Positions 36,886 through 50,579 are shown, numbered from the stretch's first letter. The stretch is DNA of 64,000 nucleotides from Utricularia gibba (GCA_002189035.1 NEEC01000027.1:434001-498000), one strand, 5' to 3'. The notes: generated by a model from the letters alone, not told the origin. Numbers and translations are program-made.

Positions 36886-39800
36886 TCACCTGAAGAGAGT
36901 GGAAAGCTTGGCAGTGCTGCACTTGTTCAGGGGTGCATCCTTGTTTGTGTCATCCAAAAGGCTCTCTCTTGTGTTCGCCTTCCTGTTTCTGCTCAAAGAT
37001 GGATTTGATTCCCTTTGCTGGTAACTGTCCTCATGAAACGCAGAAGAGGAAGTTTTGATCATCCTCTGTCTCTTCACAAGAGCATCTCCTGATTGTCTTT
37101 GCTCATGATTTTCCTTGGTCCCATCATCATCCACAAAACATATCCGTTTACACTGCCTCTCTGAGTCAAGTGTTTTTAGTAAGCTGATCACTTGAACATG
37201 GCTTGGTTCCTCTCCTTCAGGATTCGTAGATACAGTCCTACCAACAAGAGTTTCCAGTATGATCTTACCTAGCGCGAACCTACTCTCACCTATATCTCCC
37301 TCTGACAGCAATTTGCTGTCAATCTGCACACTTCTACTGTAATTTTTCGAGGAGAGAACATCTTCCGCAAGAATGATATGCCGGGCCTGTTGAGCCTTTT
37401 TCTGGGATACAAAAACCTGGAAAGCGATGTGAATTTTTGTTCATCAATAACAAAGCAGAAACACAAATGGATATCAAGAACAGATAGCATCACGCTTACA
37501 AAATCAGGGCATGAGAATTTTGGAAATCTAGTCATTGCATGTGATAATTTATCCGTGTTCACGAGAACATTCAATGACTCTTCCACGTGCCTTGCCAACT
37601 GAGAAACCTCATCAGCTATACACTCATCTGATAAGTCGCCGGAAGCCTCTAGAATCTCAGGAACATACATTTCTGTATTCAAAGAATGCTTTCTAGCAAA
37701 ATTAATGCTTTCACCCCATGTTCCATGATAGAGGAGAGAAGCAAACGTCAAGATCACCATAGGGTGGCATGGATTACTGAAAAGCGCTGTGTGGAATGCA
37801 AGGATAGCAACCCTGTTGCATGGTTGTAGACATAAAAGAGAAAAGAAAATTAAAATTCTGTTCAACAGGGGGGGCATCAGCCACATCAAAAAAATATTCA
37901 TGCAAATTTATTACAATGTGAACAGACAGGAGTAGTGTCATGGGCAAAAGTACCTCAGAGTTACATTTTGATATATTTATGAGATTTGTTTTCATTAGCT
38001 ACGCCAGAGAATGCGTCCCAGCAGCAGTTTTTTGCGTTATACAGTACAAAGATGAATATTAAAGAAACTTCTTCCTTCAGTGTGTTACTAAATTTCACCG
38101 GGTTCTGTTTTCATGGTCTAAGAAATATCACATGTAACTCAATGCATCGCAGGAAGTAGGTGAATTGTACCATTTAGAAAGCAAAAAAAAAAAAAAAAAG
38201 TTACCAGAAACTCTGATTGGCTGGCTGACTGCAACTAACCAATTGATCCATTTTGGAAAAGAGCTTCTGAAAAGGATTAAAAAAAAATAAGAAAAATTCC
38301 AACTCCTCAAAACAGATGCATAAAAGCTGCAGCGTCCGGGATAGCTAACCATTAACATTGTGGACCGTAGATCAGACCCATTACCACGTTGATAAGAAAG
38401 GTATGCAGCCTACACTTTTGGGATATTCCAATCAGATTTCTAAGTCAGTGATAAGAATGAACAAGAAAACACTCACTTGGAAGGGTAAAAAAATCTGCAG
38501 CAGTTTAAACTTTTCTAACAGAAGGATTGAGGGCTCAGCAGCTCCATATGACAACATATAATTCATCTCCAGCCCAATTCTAGCCTGAATAAAATAAGCA
38601 CCACATTCATAAATTTCATGAAACAAAACTGAAGAGAAACAATGTTGGGATGCCAGAGAGCAGAGGCAAATGGACACATTAATGCAGCAGTTGCTCTAAG
38701 AATAGGAAAAATACCTTGCTAAGGTTCCCAACGGATGAAGAGAGACTATTTATAGCTTCCTCTGCTTCTTTTGAAAATGACATATTAAGCCGGGCTGCAA
38801 GCCTTAAACCCCGCAGAATTCTGGCTGTATAAAGCAATGTATTTCCTAAAACTGGAAGATTGCAGCTAAATTGAGTGAGGTGGAAGAAAATGACCTTCAT
38901 CCTCTTTGAAGGACAAGTGAGCCGGCATTATTGTCCTTAACTGTTAATGCCACCAATAAAGAACTTTAGCAAGCTTTTAAAATGACAATTTATGAGCCTG
39001 AACTTTTAATAGCTTTAGCACTCACCTCCATAGACCTCAAGTCCTTCAATGCATTCGTGTAGTCAAAAATAACATTTCGTGAAGGATCAAAGAATAGGCT
39101 GCCAAAAATAAAAACGGTTGGGCCAAACTTTTCATGATGCTGAAGAATTATCTCTTACTTTTGGTGAAAAAATCATGCAAGATAATGTGCATTTCCATAG
39201 CTATCAGATCACACTTGGCTTATAGCTGAAACAGCAGTTTGCAAACCTGTTAACTGTAAAGTCTCTTTTCATGCAATTTTTCCAACGAAAAAAGTCCCCT
39301 GGATCACACCCTTTTGGCTTTGGAGGGAAAGAAAATTGATCTCTCGTGCGATTCTGAGATGATGTGTCAAAACTTGAAACCTAAAAACAACATGAGAGAA
39401 AGGTCAAGAGGTAAGGCATAGCATTGAAAAATCAGAGCATGCAGCGGTTAAATTTATGGAAAAGATTTTACAGAGAATTCTGAAAATCAGAGTAACCTCC
39501 ACAAAAGATCCTCTTGAATACACCCTACATATTGGGAATCGTTGTCCAACTATAATCGCATGCTTGAACATCCGTTTAATCTACATCAGGAATTACTTAG
39601 TCTTTTAGTGCACGTTCATTAATAATATAGCGGAAAATCATACAAAACCATCAACTACCTGTTTAAGTCCTGCAGTAGTAATGATATCAAAGTCTTTGGG
39701 TACTCTTTGAAGAACCAAGTCTCTAACACACCCACCAACAAAATAGGCTTCATATCCTGCACGTCATATTGGAACATATGCTAGAAACACTAAGGAATAA

Positions 39801-40451
39801 CTTTTATTCTCGTGTTTCTATTCAGTAATTCTGTAAATTATTGTATCACGCAGATAAAAAATTACTCTATCATCTTTGCGAAATCCAAACATATCCAGTA
39901 AATTCGATAGTCAAAACACGTTTTGAAATGACTAAAGAACCTGCATATTGAAGAACCCTGATAATATTCAAGGAGCCATGTGAGATCTTTGAGCTAGAAA
40001 CTCCCAAGATCCTTGAGCTGATTTTTTTCCAACTTGATACGTCAAGTTCACCTAAACAATATTCAAAATGTTTAAACTTGAGAGACATGCAAAATGTGAA
40101 TGTATAACCTGCGGTTTGTTCGTTTCACTTAATATCATCTAAAACTGCTCCGAACTTGTTAAGACAACCAGAATCAAACTAGACATTCAAGGCACCGAGA
40201 AGAATGAACAAAACAGATAGCACAACCCAACATAACCACAACCCCAGCAAGTCACCTGGTCCAGAACTGAACCACAATGAATAGCCAACTTCCCCGGAAC
40301 ACCAATTCGACCTCTGCGAAAAAAGATAAAACAATCCTCTCATGGTCCCAATACAACTTCTGGTTACCGAAAGTTAAAATGGTAAAACCTGAGTTGTAAG
40401 AAAAAGACGGCCTTGAGACAGCGCGGCCTTTCCATTGGAAGAATGCAGCAT
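36886..40451 (-). CDS. Poly(A) polymerase / CCA-transferase family nucleotidyltransferase, organellar
   Basis: Class II (bacterial PcnB-type) nucleotidyltransferase, probably acting on RNA 3' ends in mitochondria or plastids. Fourteen exons: 40389-40451, 40256-40313, 39941-40051, 39659-39756, 39497-39580, 39247-39380, 39026-39098, 38895-38940, 38715-38824, 38477-38584, 38350-38409, 38205-38266, 37500-37812, 36886-37416; phases agree throughout (616 residues). The start [20 protein letters not shown] at 40451 is chosen because only this frame continues into WKKISS and the conserved core; the longer frame starting at 40558 runs into a stop. The active site is [19 protein letters not shown], followed by KRDFTVN-SLFFDP and [14 protein letters not shown] of the RNA-binding helices. 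The Lys/Arg/Ser-rich C-terminal tail (about 37300 to 36886) is not conserved and may be nuclear-signal-like; this is inference. Confidence 0.93.
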
Positions 40452-40705
40452 CGCGATCGACCAGTTAGACGAAAAGCGTTAACATCTTCCAACATCCATG
40501 TTTTCCACCCTTTTGACGCCCGTAGGCCGCATACCATAGAATGGGCCGATCGCATCATGAGCCTAATTCAAATATCCACTAGTGGGCCTCATGTTGGGCC
40601 CATTTTGTGTTAGGACATGAGCTTTGACTCTTGTCTTTCTGTCTGGTGGCTGACAGACAGCTTCCAAGTACTCGACACTCGACAGAATGAAAAGTCCCCA
40701 GCCGG

Positions 40706-40732
40706 AGGGGAGTGGGGAGGGGAGGGGAGGGG
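40706..40732. repeat. G-rich GGGGA repeat
   Basis: Runs of four Gs separated by A or T (five G-blocks), a sequence able to form a G-quadruplex on this strand. Confidence 0.7.
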
Positions 40733-40978
40733 CGCACAAGTGAAGAATGAATATGATAGGCATAGTTCCAAGTACTGGTTCAGTGATCCTCAAAACTCAC
40801 AACCCAAAGTGACAAACAGTGCAGCCAAAAAGGGCTGCCAATCCAGTGAAGATAAGGATGCGCCCCATCGCATATACAATCATGCAGAAGCTAGAGGTCC
40901 CCTACAAAAATGAAAGCTGAACGAACAATCTTCTTCTAAAATACAGCCACAACAGGGGGGAGGTGTGTATAAAGGGGA

Positions 40979-41000
40979 TGGGAGGGAGGGAGGGAGGGCT
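40979..41000. repeat. (GGGA)n microsatellite
   Basis: Five GGGA units near the EH1/Pan1 3' end. Confidence 0.7.
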
Positions 41001-41115
41001 CACTGCTCACACGCAGGAAGAAGAAGAATATCTCGCTCCCCAACAGGAAACTCAAGGCTCAGATATGAATGAGTTGCATATAAGACAAGGCAGGGCAGAG
41101 CAGAATGGGGCGAAC

Positions 41116-44100
41116 CTAAAAAGCTTTCCAACCGCCAGAATCTCCTCGAGGGGTTTGTGCATCATGGGATGTCTTGAATGTGTCTCCACCGAATGGATCC
41201 CTAGCGTCATCAAAAGATGGAATACTGAAGTTGTTGTATTCAGAGTTGGTGGAGCTTCTCACGGAGTCGAATCTGGTGAATAACTGTCCTCCGCTGGCAG
41301 TATGACCAAAGTTGTAGTCAGAGTCAGCTGTGCTGCGGAAGGAGTCGAACCTTGCAAGTGCGGGGGAGTCCATCCCGGAGAAGTATCCATGGTCCAAATC
41401 AGAATCCCTTGTGCTTCGCATGGAATCAAATCTTGTCAGGGAATCCCTTGTGCCAAAAGGGCCACCCTCGCTTGTGTTGAATGAATCAAATCTTGAGAAA
41501 CTCTGAAATGCGTACTGCCCTTCTTTTCTAGGAGAGGTGGTGGTCGAATTGTACAGTGGAGTGCTTGGAACAGAGTCCGCAAAGGCAAAAGGGCTGTTTC
41601 TTGCCAGAAGATTATCGCTGTGAGGTGTGCCGGCTGAACTGTATAATGGTGTGCTTGGCACTGAATCAAAAAATGGACCTTGCTTCGGAGTGTTCATGTC
41701 TGAACCTCTGGAACCAGTTCTAATTGGGTTTAGGCCCCAATCATCACCGCTAAAAAGAAATCCATCATTCTGCTTCAAAGGTTGATTTCCCTGTTTTTAC
41801 AATGCGACGATGTGAATATGGTGCACCTCGAAAAAATAACAGCATAGAGCAAAAACAAAAAAACGGGGAAAAAAACCCCATAATACCTTTGGACTGAAAG
41901 AATTAAAATCCCATGCAGTATCTGTGTCATAATTTGCATCAAAAGAACCCCAATGTGGTTCATCAAAGCGCATGTCCCCGGACAGCACAGATTCAGCACC
42001 AAAATCACTGCAGTGAAAGAATCAGGTGTATGACTATAAGTAAATTCAGTAAAATATAATGACAAATGGAAGTCAAAACCAGAACCGTGAAGAAGCAAAT
42101 GTGCAGATAGATGAACCATTAAATCATGATATACCTTCTTGTGTCAAACTCACGAGGAGAGCCATTACTCATAATTTCCTTTTCCCGTTGGAAGTCATGG
42201 AATTCCTTGGGCCAGCTTCGAACAGCACTATTTCCAGCAGGACTGCCTGTTGGACTTCTTTCTGTTTGGTCCAAGTTGTGTGCACTCCGTCCATCATTCT
42301 CAGGCAGTTTCTCCCAGACCCTGAAGGCTCAGTCTTCTTGTCAAGCTCAGAAGGGGACTTGACAGCAACGCCATAATCTACTGGAGTAATGGTCTCCCTT
42401 TGTAAGGGCATTTTCGGTTTTGGAGGAGCAATGACATTGTCGACCTCCAAAGTAAGCTCTTTGACGTATGAGAATCCTAAGATTGCACGAGTTGAAATGC
42501 AGAAAGGTTAGGAACCTAAATGAGACAACACTGGACAGAAGTGAACAAATGCTGTTTGACCATTTTTTTAAGGAAAAAAAAATGCATAAAGCTACCTTCA
42601 TCTTCGAATTTATCCCAACTATCATCCCAATCTGCAGTTGTTGCTCCAATACCCGGTTGCCAACCTGAAAACAAGTTTTACAAAGTCGTAAAAATGAGTA
42701 TCTTAAAGGACATCAGAAGACAAATGGTATCACTCATAATCATTTAGTAGTTCTGATATTTTCAGCTTGCACATAGTTGCCATAGCAATCAAATTTGGCA
42801 ATGGATTAAGATTTAAAGCTAAATGTGATGGTCACTCATGGAGGAGAGAAATCTATTGCAATATATTTCCATGTGATGTTTTAAGAAAAAGAAACAAAAA
42901 ATGTCAGTAACAGGAAGAGAAGGATTATCCTAGAAACTATTTTAACATAAGGATTAAGAAAAATTCAAACTTCCAAATAAATTATACAGATTTGCAACAA
43001 AGATATTTGCATCAATCACTTAGACCAAGATAACCCATGGTTACTATGTTTCTTAAGGAAATAGAAAGAAGGGAATAAAGAGAAAAGAAAATGTGGAATC
43101 CGTTAAGTTACCGAAAGGGAGCTCAACAAGAGTTGTAGGTTTCCCCCGTAACCCATACGCTTTACAGCGTTCATTCAATGCCTTCACTAGACCCTCAAGA
43201 TCTGATTGGATCTGTTTAGCGCGTTCCTGGTGTATAGAGGATCAAGATCAACACTTCAATATATATACACCCCGCATAAATGTACAAGGGGGTACATACC
43301 TCAAAGCCATCAACATTCTCTTGTTCCAGAGTGAGAATCTCCTTGTAGAGCCCCATTTTTCTTTCCTGTTACAGGATCAAGCCATTCATATGTAACAGCA
43401 CATTCATCGGACCACAACATAACCTAGTTCAGTTGGTGACAAAGAGCAAACAGAACCTGAATGTCACGAAATGTAGCTTCTTCAATGGTTAATTTGGATG
43501 CAACATCTCCAACTAGCTTGTACTTCTCTTCATACCTTTTTGCTATGGAATCCGCCTAGAGACGAAAAAATAAAAAATCAAGTGAACAACAAAGCATACT
43601 TCATAAAAACACAAGACCGAATAAATCACCTCTCTCTTGTCAGCAACAACTTTTTCAGATATTTCATTCAGTCTATTATCGCATCTGCTTTTGTACAGAA
43701 TCTGCAACCAAAAAATGGTATTAGAAATATGGCAGTCAACCACAAGTCATAAAAAACAGCGAGCCATGGATTCTTTTTTGGTTTATCGAACTATATGACG
43801 ATCATTCTCACATGAACAGCTTGTATTTAAGTTTTTCTATCACAAATTCTGTTTTAGCGTCTAAATGAACATTGGACGCACAAGTTCTTGCATCTTGGCA
43901 TGATAATACTGAATTTTCTGCCTGGACTCTAGTATCTCCTTCTCCAGATCAGCCACCTGCATACAAAATTACCATTAAAAACAAACAAATCAATGCAGGA
44001 ATACGGAGGAAAGAGAAATACATACGCCTTATTTGTTCTACTTCAATTAAAAAATCCCTAAAAGTTATTCACTGAAAAAAAAAATATTCTTGGTGCATTA

Positions 44101-46554
44101 AACACAATAAGAAAATACAAGTTCAATCGCAGGAGATATAAGCCAAATTTTTGGGAAACAAATGCATAATTCATTGATAGGAAGCATTTGGAACTCAAAC
44201 AAACATGAAACTATGTGATAAAGATCACCTTTTTCTCAGAATCCTTAGCTTCCTCTAACTTTTTGTTCAATGAATCTTGCTCCTCTGTGCTTAACTGATC
44301 CAAAAGATGCTTTTCCAACTCTGGGACCTTAGCTTTTTGTTGGACAGGCTCATCAGATTGTGGTGCAGGTACTGGACGAGGGGGTTTTCCGACATTGGCT
44401 GGAATGACCAATTGTGCATTCTTGGTAACATGTGACTGTTGCCAACCAGAAGAAGGCCTCCAAGATGTATTGCTAACAGGATGCTGATAAGAAGCAGGCG
44501 TTGATGGTTGGTCAAAGATAACAGAGTCAGGAAGTGCAGTGGGAAGTGCCCGCCCTTCCCTGTACCGTTCCATGAAGTAGAGAGCAATGCAGAACTCCCT
44601 CAGTGAAAGCATACTGTCACCATCTTGATCAGACAAATCCCACACCTTCTTCAAGATCTCTAAGAGATAAAATATCTATAAATGAGTAGTAAACCTAGAC
44701 ATCCGAATTAAATACATAATCCATATCCATATAAAACCACAGCAGCATGCAATAATAGAACCAACACCAAATTTCTGGTTAGATGAAGACTTCCTACCTC
44801 GTGGCAGCCTCCAACTCAAGAATAGGGTCCGTGCTTGTTCACCAGTTATTTTCCCATCTTGATCTCTGTCAACCTGCAAAAAGACTTTGCTATAGCGCTG
44901 AAAATCAGATGAGGTCATTTTTGGCCAAGGAGCAGTGGATTGGCCTGCTGCAACAGGAACAGTGGGGGGCCTTTTAGCTGCAGCATTTTGATTATCAGTC
45001 ACAGTAAATGGGACTGGTTGCGCTTCAGCAGATGGTGGATGAGAAGCAGAATTGGATTTGGGATTAGGATGATTCAGAGGAGTCACACTTCTAGATGACA
45101 TTGTGGATACACTGGTGCTGGGATGGGGCAAAGCTGTTTTTCCCAGCATTGGATCTGAAGCAAGCCCATTTCCATTAATTAGGTCTTTTGAATTTCCCTT
45201 AGCACCTTGCGAACTTGAAATGAGTGAAGTAGTTTGCAGTAACCCAGAATCTGTAAGGGTTTGAGTAGCAGGTGTGGATAAGACATTAACCCCTCCCTGC
45301 ATTACAGAAGGTACAGGGTTTCTTTCAGAAACCTGAGAAAGACCTCCACCCTGGGGGCCAGCAATAATCCCAGGAACTCCTTGAGCTGAAACAGCTGGTT
45401 GAGATGGGAATCCTGAAATGGGAGGCTGAGGCCAATTCGGCCTCACTGCTTGGCTTTGCGCACCACCACCAGTGCCTTGCACAGCGAGGCTGCCACCAGA
45501 TTGTACAGGTGATGGGCCAGGTGTTGCATTTGAATGAAAAACTGGCGTGGTTGCAAGGGTTATTTTAGGGGCCGGGATTTTAACTGCAGCAGGGCCATAT
45601 AACGCAGCCTTCACAATATCTGGAGTCAATTCCCTCTTACTTTGTGCCACTGTAACAAGTTTCAGGGCATTGTAGAATTCGGAACGTCCTAAGTAGCCAA
45701 CCTTGTTGTTATCAGCATACATCCATATCTGAAAAAGACAAAGCAGCATTTTTTCAGCCAGCACATGAGCTATGAAATGGAAACTACTTCCAGATTCAAA
45801 AAAATTAAGGTATTGGGGATCAAATAGGAAAATCATGATGCAGATAGCAGTCAAGGTTCAATAAGAATCTCAACTGAGGAGTACCAGCCAAACATAGTAA
45901 ACAATAAGAAAGATTAAGATTCATTCATCTCCACAAATTTCGACACTTAATCAGCTTTCCTGAAAGTACTCTGGATTGGTCTCAAGCTACCATAGGTTAT
46001 CCTCAGATTCATACTCCGGGAACTTAAAATAGCTTAATGGAAACAAAACTTTCAAATATAAACATAATAAACTGGCAATCTAGAAGAAACTTAAGGGGAA
46101 AATTCCACAAAACACAATCAGGTATGGAGTGAGTTGATAGCTCAGAAACTACACGCATGCTTATAAGCAGCACATTCTATTTAACTGATCAGATAGGTAA
46201 AGGCCACAATCTTTTCGACACCAAGCCAACAAATTGAAACAACAATCTGGTAATGGAAGGAACTAGGCCCGAATCTGAATGGAAGTTACTCATACACCAG
46301 CTGGTAATAATGCCAGAATCTACTGACCTAAATAGCCTTGTGAAAACACGAAACAAGCTATTGACAACAGAAAACACACACACAACTAGGAAAAATAAAA
46401 GGGCAATAAAGACCTGAGCGAGAATGTGTCTGGGCAAATTAGAACCTTGGAGGAAGGAAACGGCCTCACTGCCACTAATCCGCCCATCTCGATCCAGATC
46501 GGCTTTCTGAAAATAAGTCTCAAACTGTTCCAGATTAGAATTGTGCGCAGCCAT
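41116..46554 (-). CDS. EH1: EH1/Pan1-type subunit of the TPLATE endocytic complex, one apparent 1-base deletion
   Basis: Plant EH-domain endocytic adaptor (AtEH1/Pan1, AtEH2/Pan1). Twelve exons: 46414-46554, 44798-45728, 44229-44659, 43882-43956, 43630-43701, 43457-43555, 43300-43365, 43112-43226, 42596-42664, 42135-42476, 41887-42007, 41116-41790. The product is about 1,045 residues. Two EH domains carry EF-hands: ADLDRDGRISGSEAVSFLQG near residue 20 and VDRDQDGKITGEQARTLFLS near 340. A Pro/Ser/Thr-rich linker separates them. A coiled coil follows (exons 3-8), and an acidic C-terminal half with about eight RFDS/RFDSxRS-like repeats ends GDSGGWKAF. In exon 10 one base is missing within 42311-42316 (a G run). 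With it restored the frame runs on into KEFHDFQREKEI and exon 11, exactly in phase. As read the frame ends early at about 42169. Confidence 0.94.
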
Positions 46555-47515
46555 CAACCAGCAAATCAACAATAAAGTGAAAACCCTGGTGTCATGGATC
46601 GAATATCATCACGAAGGATCCGAAAGAGTGAGAATAGGGGATAAACTCCCCCGCGATCTAGGAATGGATTACGATTTCACTCAAGAAGAGGACTTCATTG
46701 GATGAATCCCCTCGGAATCCTGCCGACGACCCTGTCGGCGCGGTGCCACTGTTGACGGTTGCCCTGAGAGCGGCCGAGACGCTGGTGATTGGGAAAAGGA
46801 AAAGAAGAACAGTAACAGTCAAAATCTGGGCCAATGATTGCCTGGCGATGATCCCAATTCCTCCGATCCTCCTCCTCGGTCGGGGCTTAGATTGCACTCG
46901 GAAGGGTTATGATTTTCACCGTAGAGGATGTTCCTCAGCTCGACCTTGTGCCACAAGGGATGTCATTAATTATAACTTAAAGTTCAATTAAAAAAAATAA
47001 AACCTCCATTTTTTTCAAAAAAAAAAAAGAAATTTAAATAACTATCTACCTGGGCCCAATTGGATAGAGGGCCCGATCCATTGAGCCGTCTCTTCGGCCC
47101 AGAACTCCTGCTCGGTCATGGAGTCAAAAATCCGCAGACCGAATTCCCAAAGCGGCCAGAGAAAAAGGTCGCCATAACTGTCTGCTTATTACATTAAATT
47201 CTGAAAATCAAGTGGAGACCGCCATTCCTATCATGTGCTTAAACCGTACAACTGCGGACTTCATTTTGTAATAAAATGCTTGGTCTCTAGGGGCCGTTGC
47301 TCTTGAATGCGTCGGGAGGAGAGAACTCTTACTTGCCGTAGGAAGAGAAGGGGGAGGAGCCCCCATTTTGCGTTTTGCCCGCGTTTCTGGGTTGTCGATA
47401 CCATTTTGCATTCTAATCTGGTGTAGCTTGGAAGGATTTCTTTGTTTGTTAGACGGATCTTGCACTTCACGTGCTGTGTTGTACCCTGGTTGGTATTGGT
47501 GTCTGTGTTTGCGAC
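46555..47515. other. Divergent intergenic region, EH1/Pan1 / MLO
   Basis: Both promoters and leaders lie here. An A-rich run occurs at about 46988-47030. Nothing else is seen. Confidence 0.6.
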
Positions 47516-50421
47516 ATGTCCGGTGGAAGTGGCCGAGAGAGGTTTCTTGATCAGACGCCAACATGGGCCGTCGCTGGAGTCTGCGCCGTGATCATAATGA
47601 TATCTATTGCTCTGGAAACTAGTATACACAAAGTGGGAACGGTGAGGACTTCATTATTTACAAGGGGGATCTTCAGAGTAATGTTTCCATTTTCGCGTTG
47701 TCTTTGATTGCCGTCTACTTTCTTGACGATTGTTCTGTTCAGCTTTTTGTCTTCTAGTACGGAATCTGTTTGGTGGGGTTTTTTTTATTTGCGAGTTGAT
47801 GGGCTTTTTTTTTTTTATGTACTTGTTCTGATGTTGGTGGTGGGCATAACACTGACAACCTTTGTAGTGGTTGACTGAAAGGCACAAGAAGGCTATGTAT
47901 GAGGCACTGGAGAAGATTAAAGCAGGTATTTTGTGGTGGTTGCCTTAGAATCAGTTTACTTCTTTGTTAGTAAGATTACTTCCCAACTTGTGATGATTTG
48001 GTTGGTTTAATTGCGGCAGAGTTGATGACACTTGGCTTCGTCTCGCTTATTCTTGTGTTCTGCCAATATTACATTGCTAATATCTGCTTGCCTATCGGTA
48101 TTGCTGACATAATGCTGCCATGCGCTGCAAGAACACAAGAGAAACAAAATGAAAGAGATCATCACAGTAGACAACTGTGGTATGAACGTCGATTTTTGTC
48201 AGCATCAAGAGAAGTTTCATGCAAGGAGGTGATGACTCTCAGTTTTTGTTGTTGTATTAGTGTTATAAAGTGATTTCATTTTGGGGGCTAACTAATCACT
48301 AGTATTCTGTAGGGGCATGTGTCACTTATATCAGTGGAAGGACTTCACCAGATACACATACTGATTTTCTTCTTAGCAGCCATTCATGTCTTTTACAGTG
48401 CAATTACAATGTTTCTCGGTCGTCTTAAGGTGATGGATTTTTACATCTTTGCCTTTATGCTTTATTTGCTCTCTTATTCCCTAAGGAACATCTTTATCCC
48501 TTTTATTGCAGATAAGGGCTGGAAACAATGGGAACAAGAAACTTCAACTCATGACTATGAGTTTTCGAATGGTAGATTAATTTTTATATTCACATGCGTC
48601 TCCTGTCAGTTTTTCTTGTTAATGATCAGCAGTGTTTACATGTGAACTCTTACAGATCGTTCAAGGATTAGGCTTACTCATGAAACATCATTTGTTAGAG
48701 CACACAATAGTTTCTGGACCCGGATTCCGCTGTTATTTTATATTGTGAGACACAGTCTTCAATGCTATGGATTTTATTGAAACAGTCATATCTTGTTTTC
48801 ATTTTCATGCTTATCTTCACAAGCTTCTTACATCAGTTGGGCTTATCTTTCTTGCAGGGTTGCTTTTTTCAGCAGTTTTTTAAGTCTGTTAGCAAATCCG
48901 ACTACTTGACACTACGGAATGGATTCATCACAGTGAGTGTGTTTGCGTGATCATACACACTTTACTCGCTGTTCCTCGACCATTCAGGGTATATTTTTCT
49001 TGAACTTCGAAGGTACACTTGTCACCAGGAAGCAAGTTTAACTTCCAGAAGTACATAAAAAGATCACTAGAAGATGACTTCAAGACAGTAGTAGGAGTAA
49101 GGTAAATGTTTAGTATCAAAACGAAACTACAAGCTTCATGTCCCTGAACTCTAATCTTTGTGGTTTTTGACACCATCCCAGTCCGGTGCTTTGGGCATCT
49201 TTTGTAGTGTTTCTGCTCCTAAATGTTCACGGTGAGAAAAAAAGGATGCTCATTTTCCTTTGCATTATTCTCTTATTCATTTAACCTGAATGTTCTTCAT
49301 CATCTCCATTATTTTTTTTTAGGGTGGCGGTCTCTGTTCTGGGCATCCTTGATTCCTCTTCTTGTAAGTATATTCTGTGCGCTTCCCAAAATAAGGAAAG
49401 ATTCAAAAGCTGATCCTATTATCCATAATTCTTAGATCATACTTGCCATTGGGATGAAGTTGCAAGCCATTTTGACGAGGATGGCCCTTGAGATTGTGGA
49501 CCGGGATGCAGTACTCCAGGGCATGCCTCTCGTACAGGGCTCAGACAAATACTTTTGGTTTGGCCGGCCTCGTCTTCTACTAAATCTCATCCATTTTGCA
49601 TTATTTCTGGTACGAAAGAAGAAGAGTGGCACTCTGGTTTATAGTCAGCAGATCCATTTTCCGCCATTATGAACCTTGCAATGATCTTCTTTTATGCTGC
49701 TATTTCTGCAGAATGCCTTCCAGTTAACATACTTCTTGTGGATTTGGGTACTCATCTGATCTTCTTGCCCTCCTTGTTCAACGATATGAAGTTTCCACTC
49801 ACATCACAATACCTTGAATGCAGTATGAGTATGGATTACACTCTTGCTTCCACGACAATTTCAGGCTTCTGATTGCCAAAATTTGCTTGGGGTAAGAAAG
49901 CATCCCTTTTGCACTCTCTTATGGCTTCACCTCATCTCTCACACTTGCGGTGATGCAGGTTTGGAGTTCTCTTCCTCTGCAGCTACATTACCCTCCCACT
50001 CTACGCTTTGGTCACTCAGATGGGTTCCAATATGAAGAAAACCATCTTTGACGAACAAACATCAAGGGCTCTGAAGAAATGGCACATGTCCGTGAAAAAG
50101 AAGCGCGGCGTCAAGTCCCCTGCTCGAACTCTCGGCAGCCTAAGCCGCTCGTCCTCGATGGGTTCGCCGTATCGCCAAACGGGTCCGACTCTTCACCGCT
50201 ACAGGTCAACAGGCCACTCTGTTCGATCAGATGGACATGAAGTATCAGATGCCTCCGATCTTGAAGATCCATCAGCTGCTGCCCTAGAAAACTCTAGCTT
50301 CATCATGGAACCTGGTGCGCATACCAATCCCGGTGATGATGCTGAGAATCATGCCGGTGAAAAGAGAAGAAGGGACGAGGATGACTTCTCCTTCGCAAAG
50401 CTTGCCAAACCTCAGTCTTGA
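47516..50421 (+). CDS. MLO: MLO family protein, one apparent 1-base deletion
   Basis: Seven-helix plasma membrane protein that binds calmodulin; some members are mildew susceptibility factors, others act in roots or pollen tubes. Fourteen exons: 47516-47641, 47868-47925, 48020-48228, 48313-48429, 48512-48571, 48656-48744, 48858-48932, 49013-49101, 49182-49231, 49323-49363, 49436-49609, 49712-49747, 49824-49891, 49959-50421; about 551 residues. Recognised by [86 protein letters not shown] and [11 protein letters not shown], with the calmodulin site around [13 protein letters not shown]. Exon 5 (48512-48571) is one base short within the G run at 48514-48517. With it, the family sequence [21 protein letters not shown] appears and splices in phase to exon 6. 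As read, the frame is broken there. Confidence 0.95.
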
Positions 50422-50579
50422 TCATGGCTATGCCTATGGAGTTTGGTCGGTGTGCGGGTTTTTTTAGGAATTATTTAAGTAATATAATTATGATATTACT
50501 TTCTATTTTTTTGCTTTTTTGAAAAAAATATCAAACAGACGAGAGTTATCCTCCAGAGAATTCGTCCGGCAGTGGAACG

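Larger units (their letters stand above)
40452..41115. other. Nucleotidyltransferase promoter; EH1/Pan1 3' flank
   Basis: Promoter and leader of the nucleotidyltransferase on the left, then 3' untranslated sequence of EH1/Pan1 on the right. Two G-rich repeats lie within (40706-40732 GGGGA type; 40979-41000 GGGA type). Confidence 0.6.

Noticed and set aside
38128-38358. Open frame (-) with [11 protein letters not shown]
   Set aside because: Spurious frame across an exon; the true frame reads [13 protein letters not shown] and splices in phase.
40364-40558. Longer start of the nucleotidyltransferase at 40558
   Set aside because: That frame stops inside exon 3 (MAP-stop). Only the frame from 40451 reaches the conserved core.
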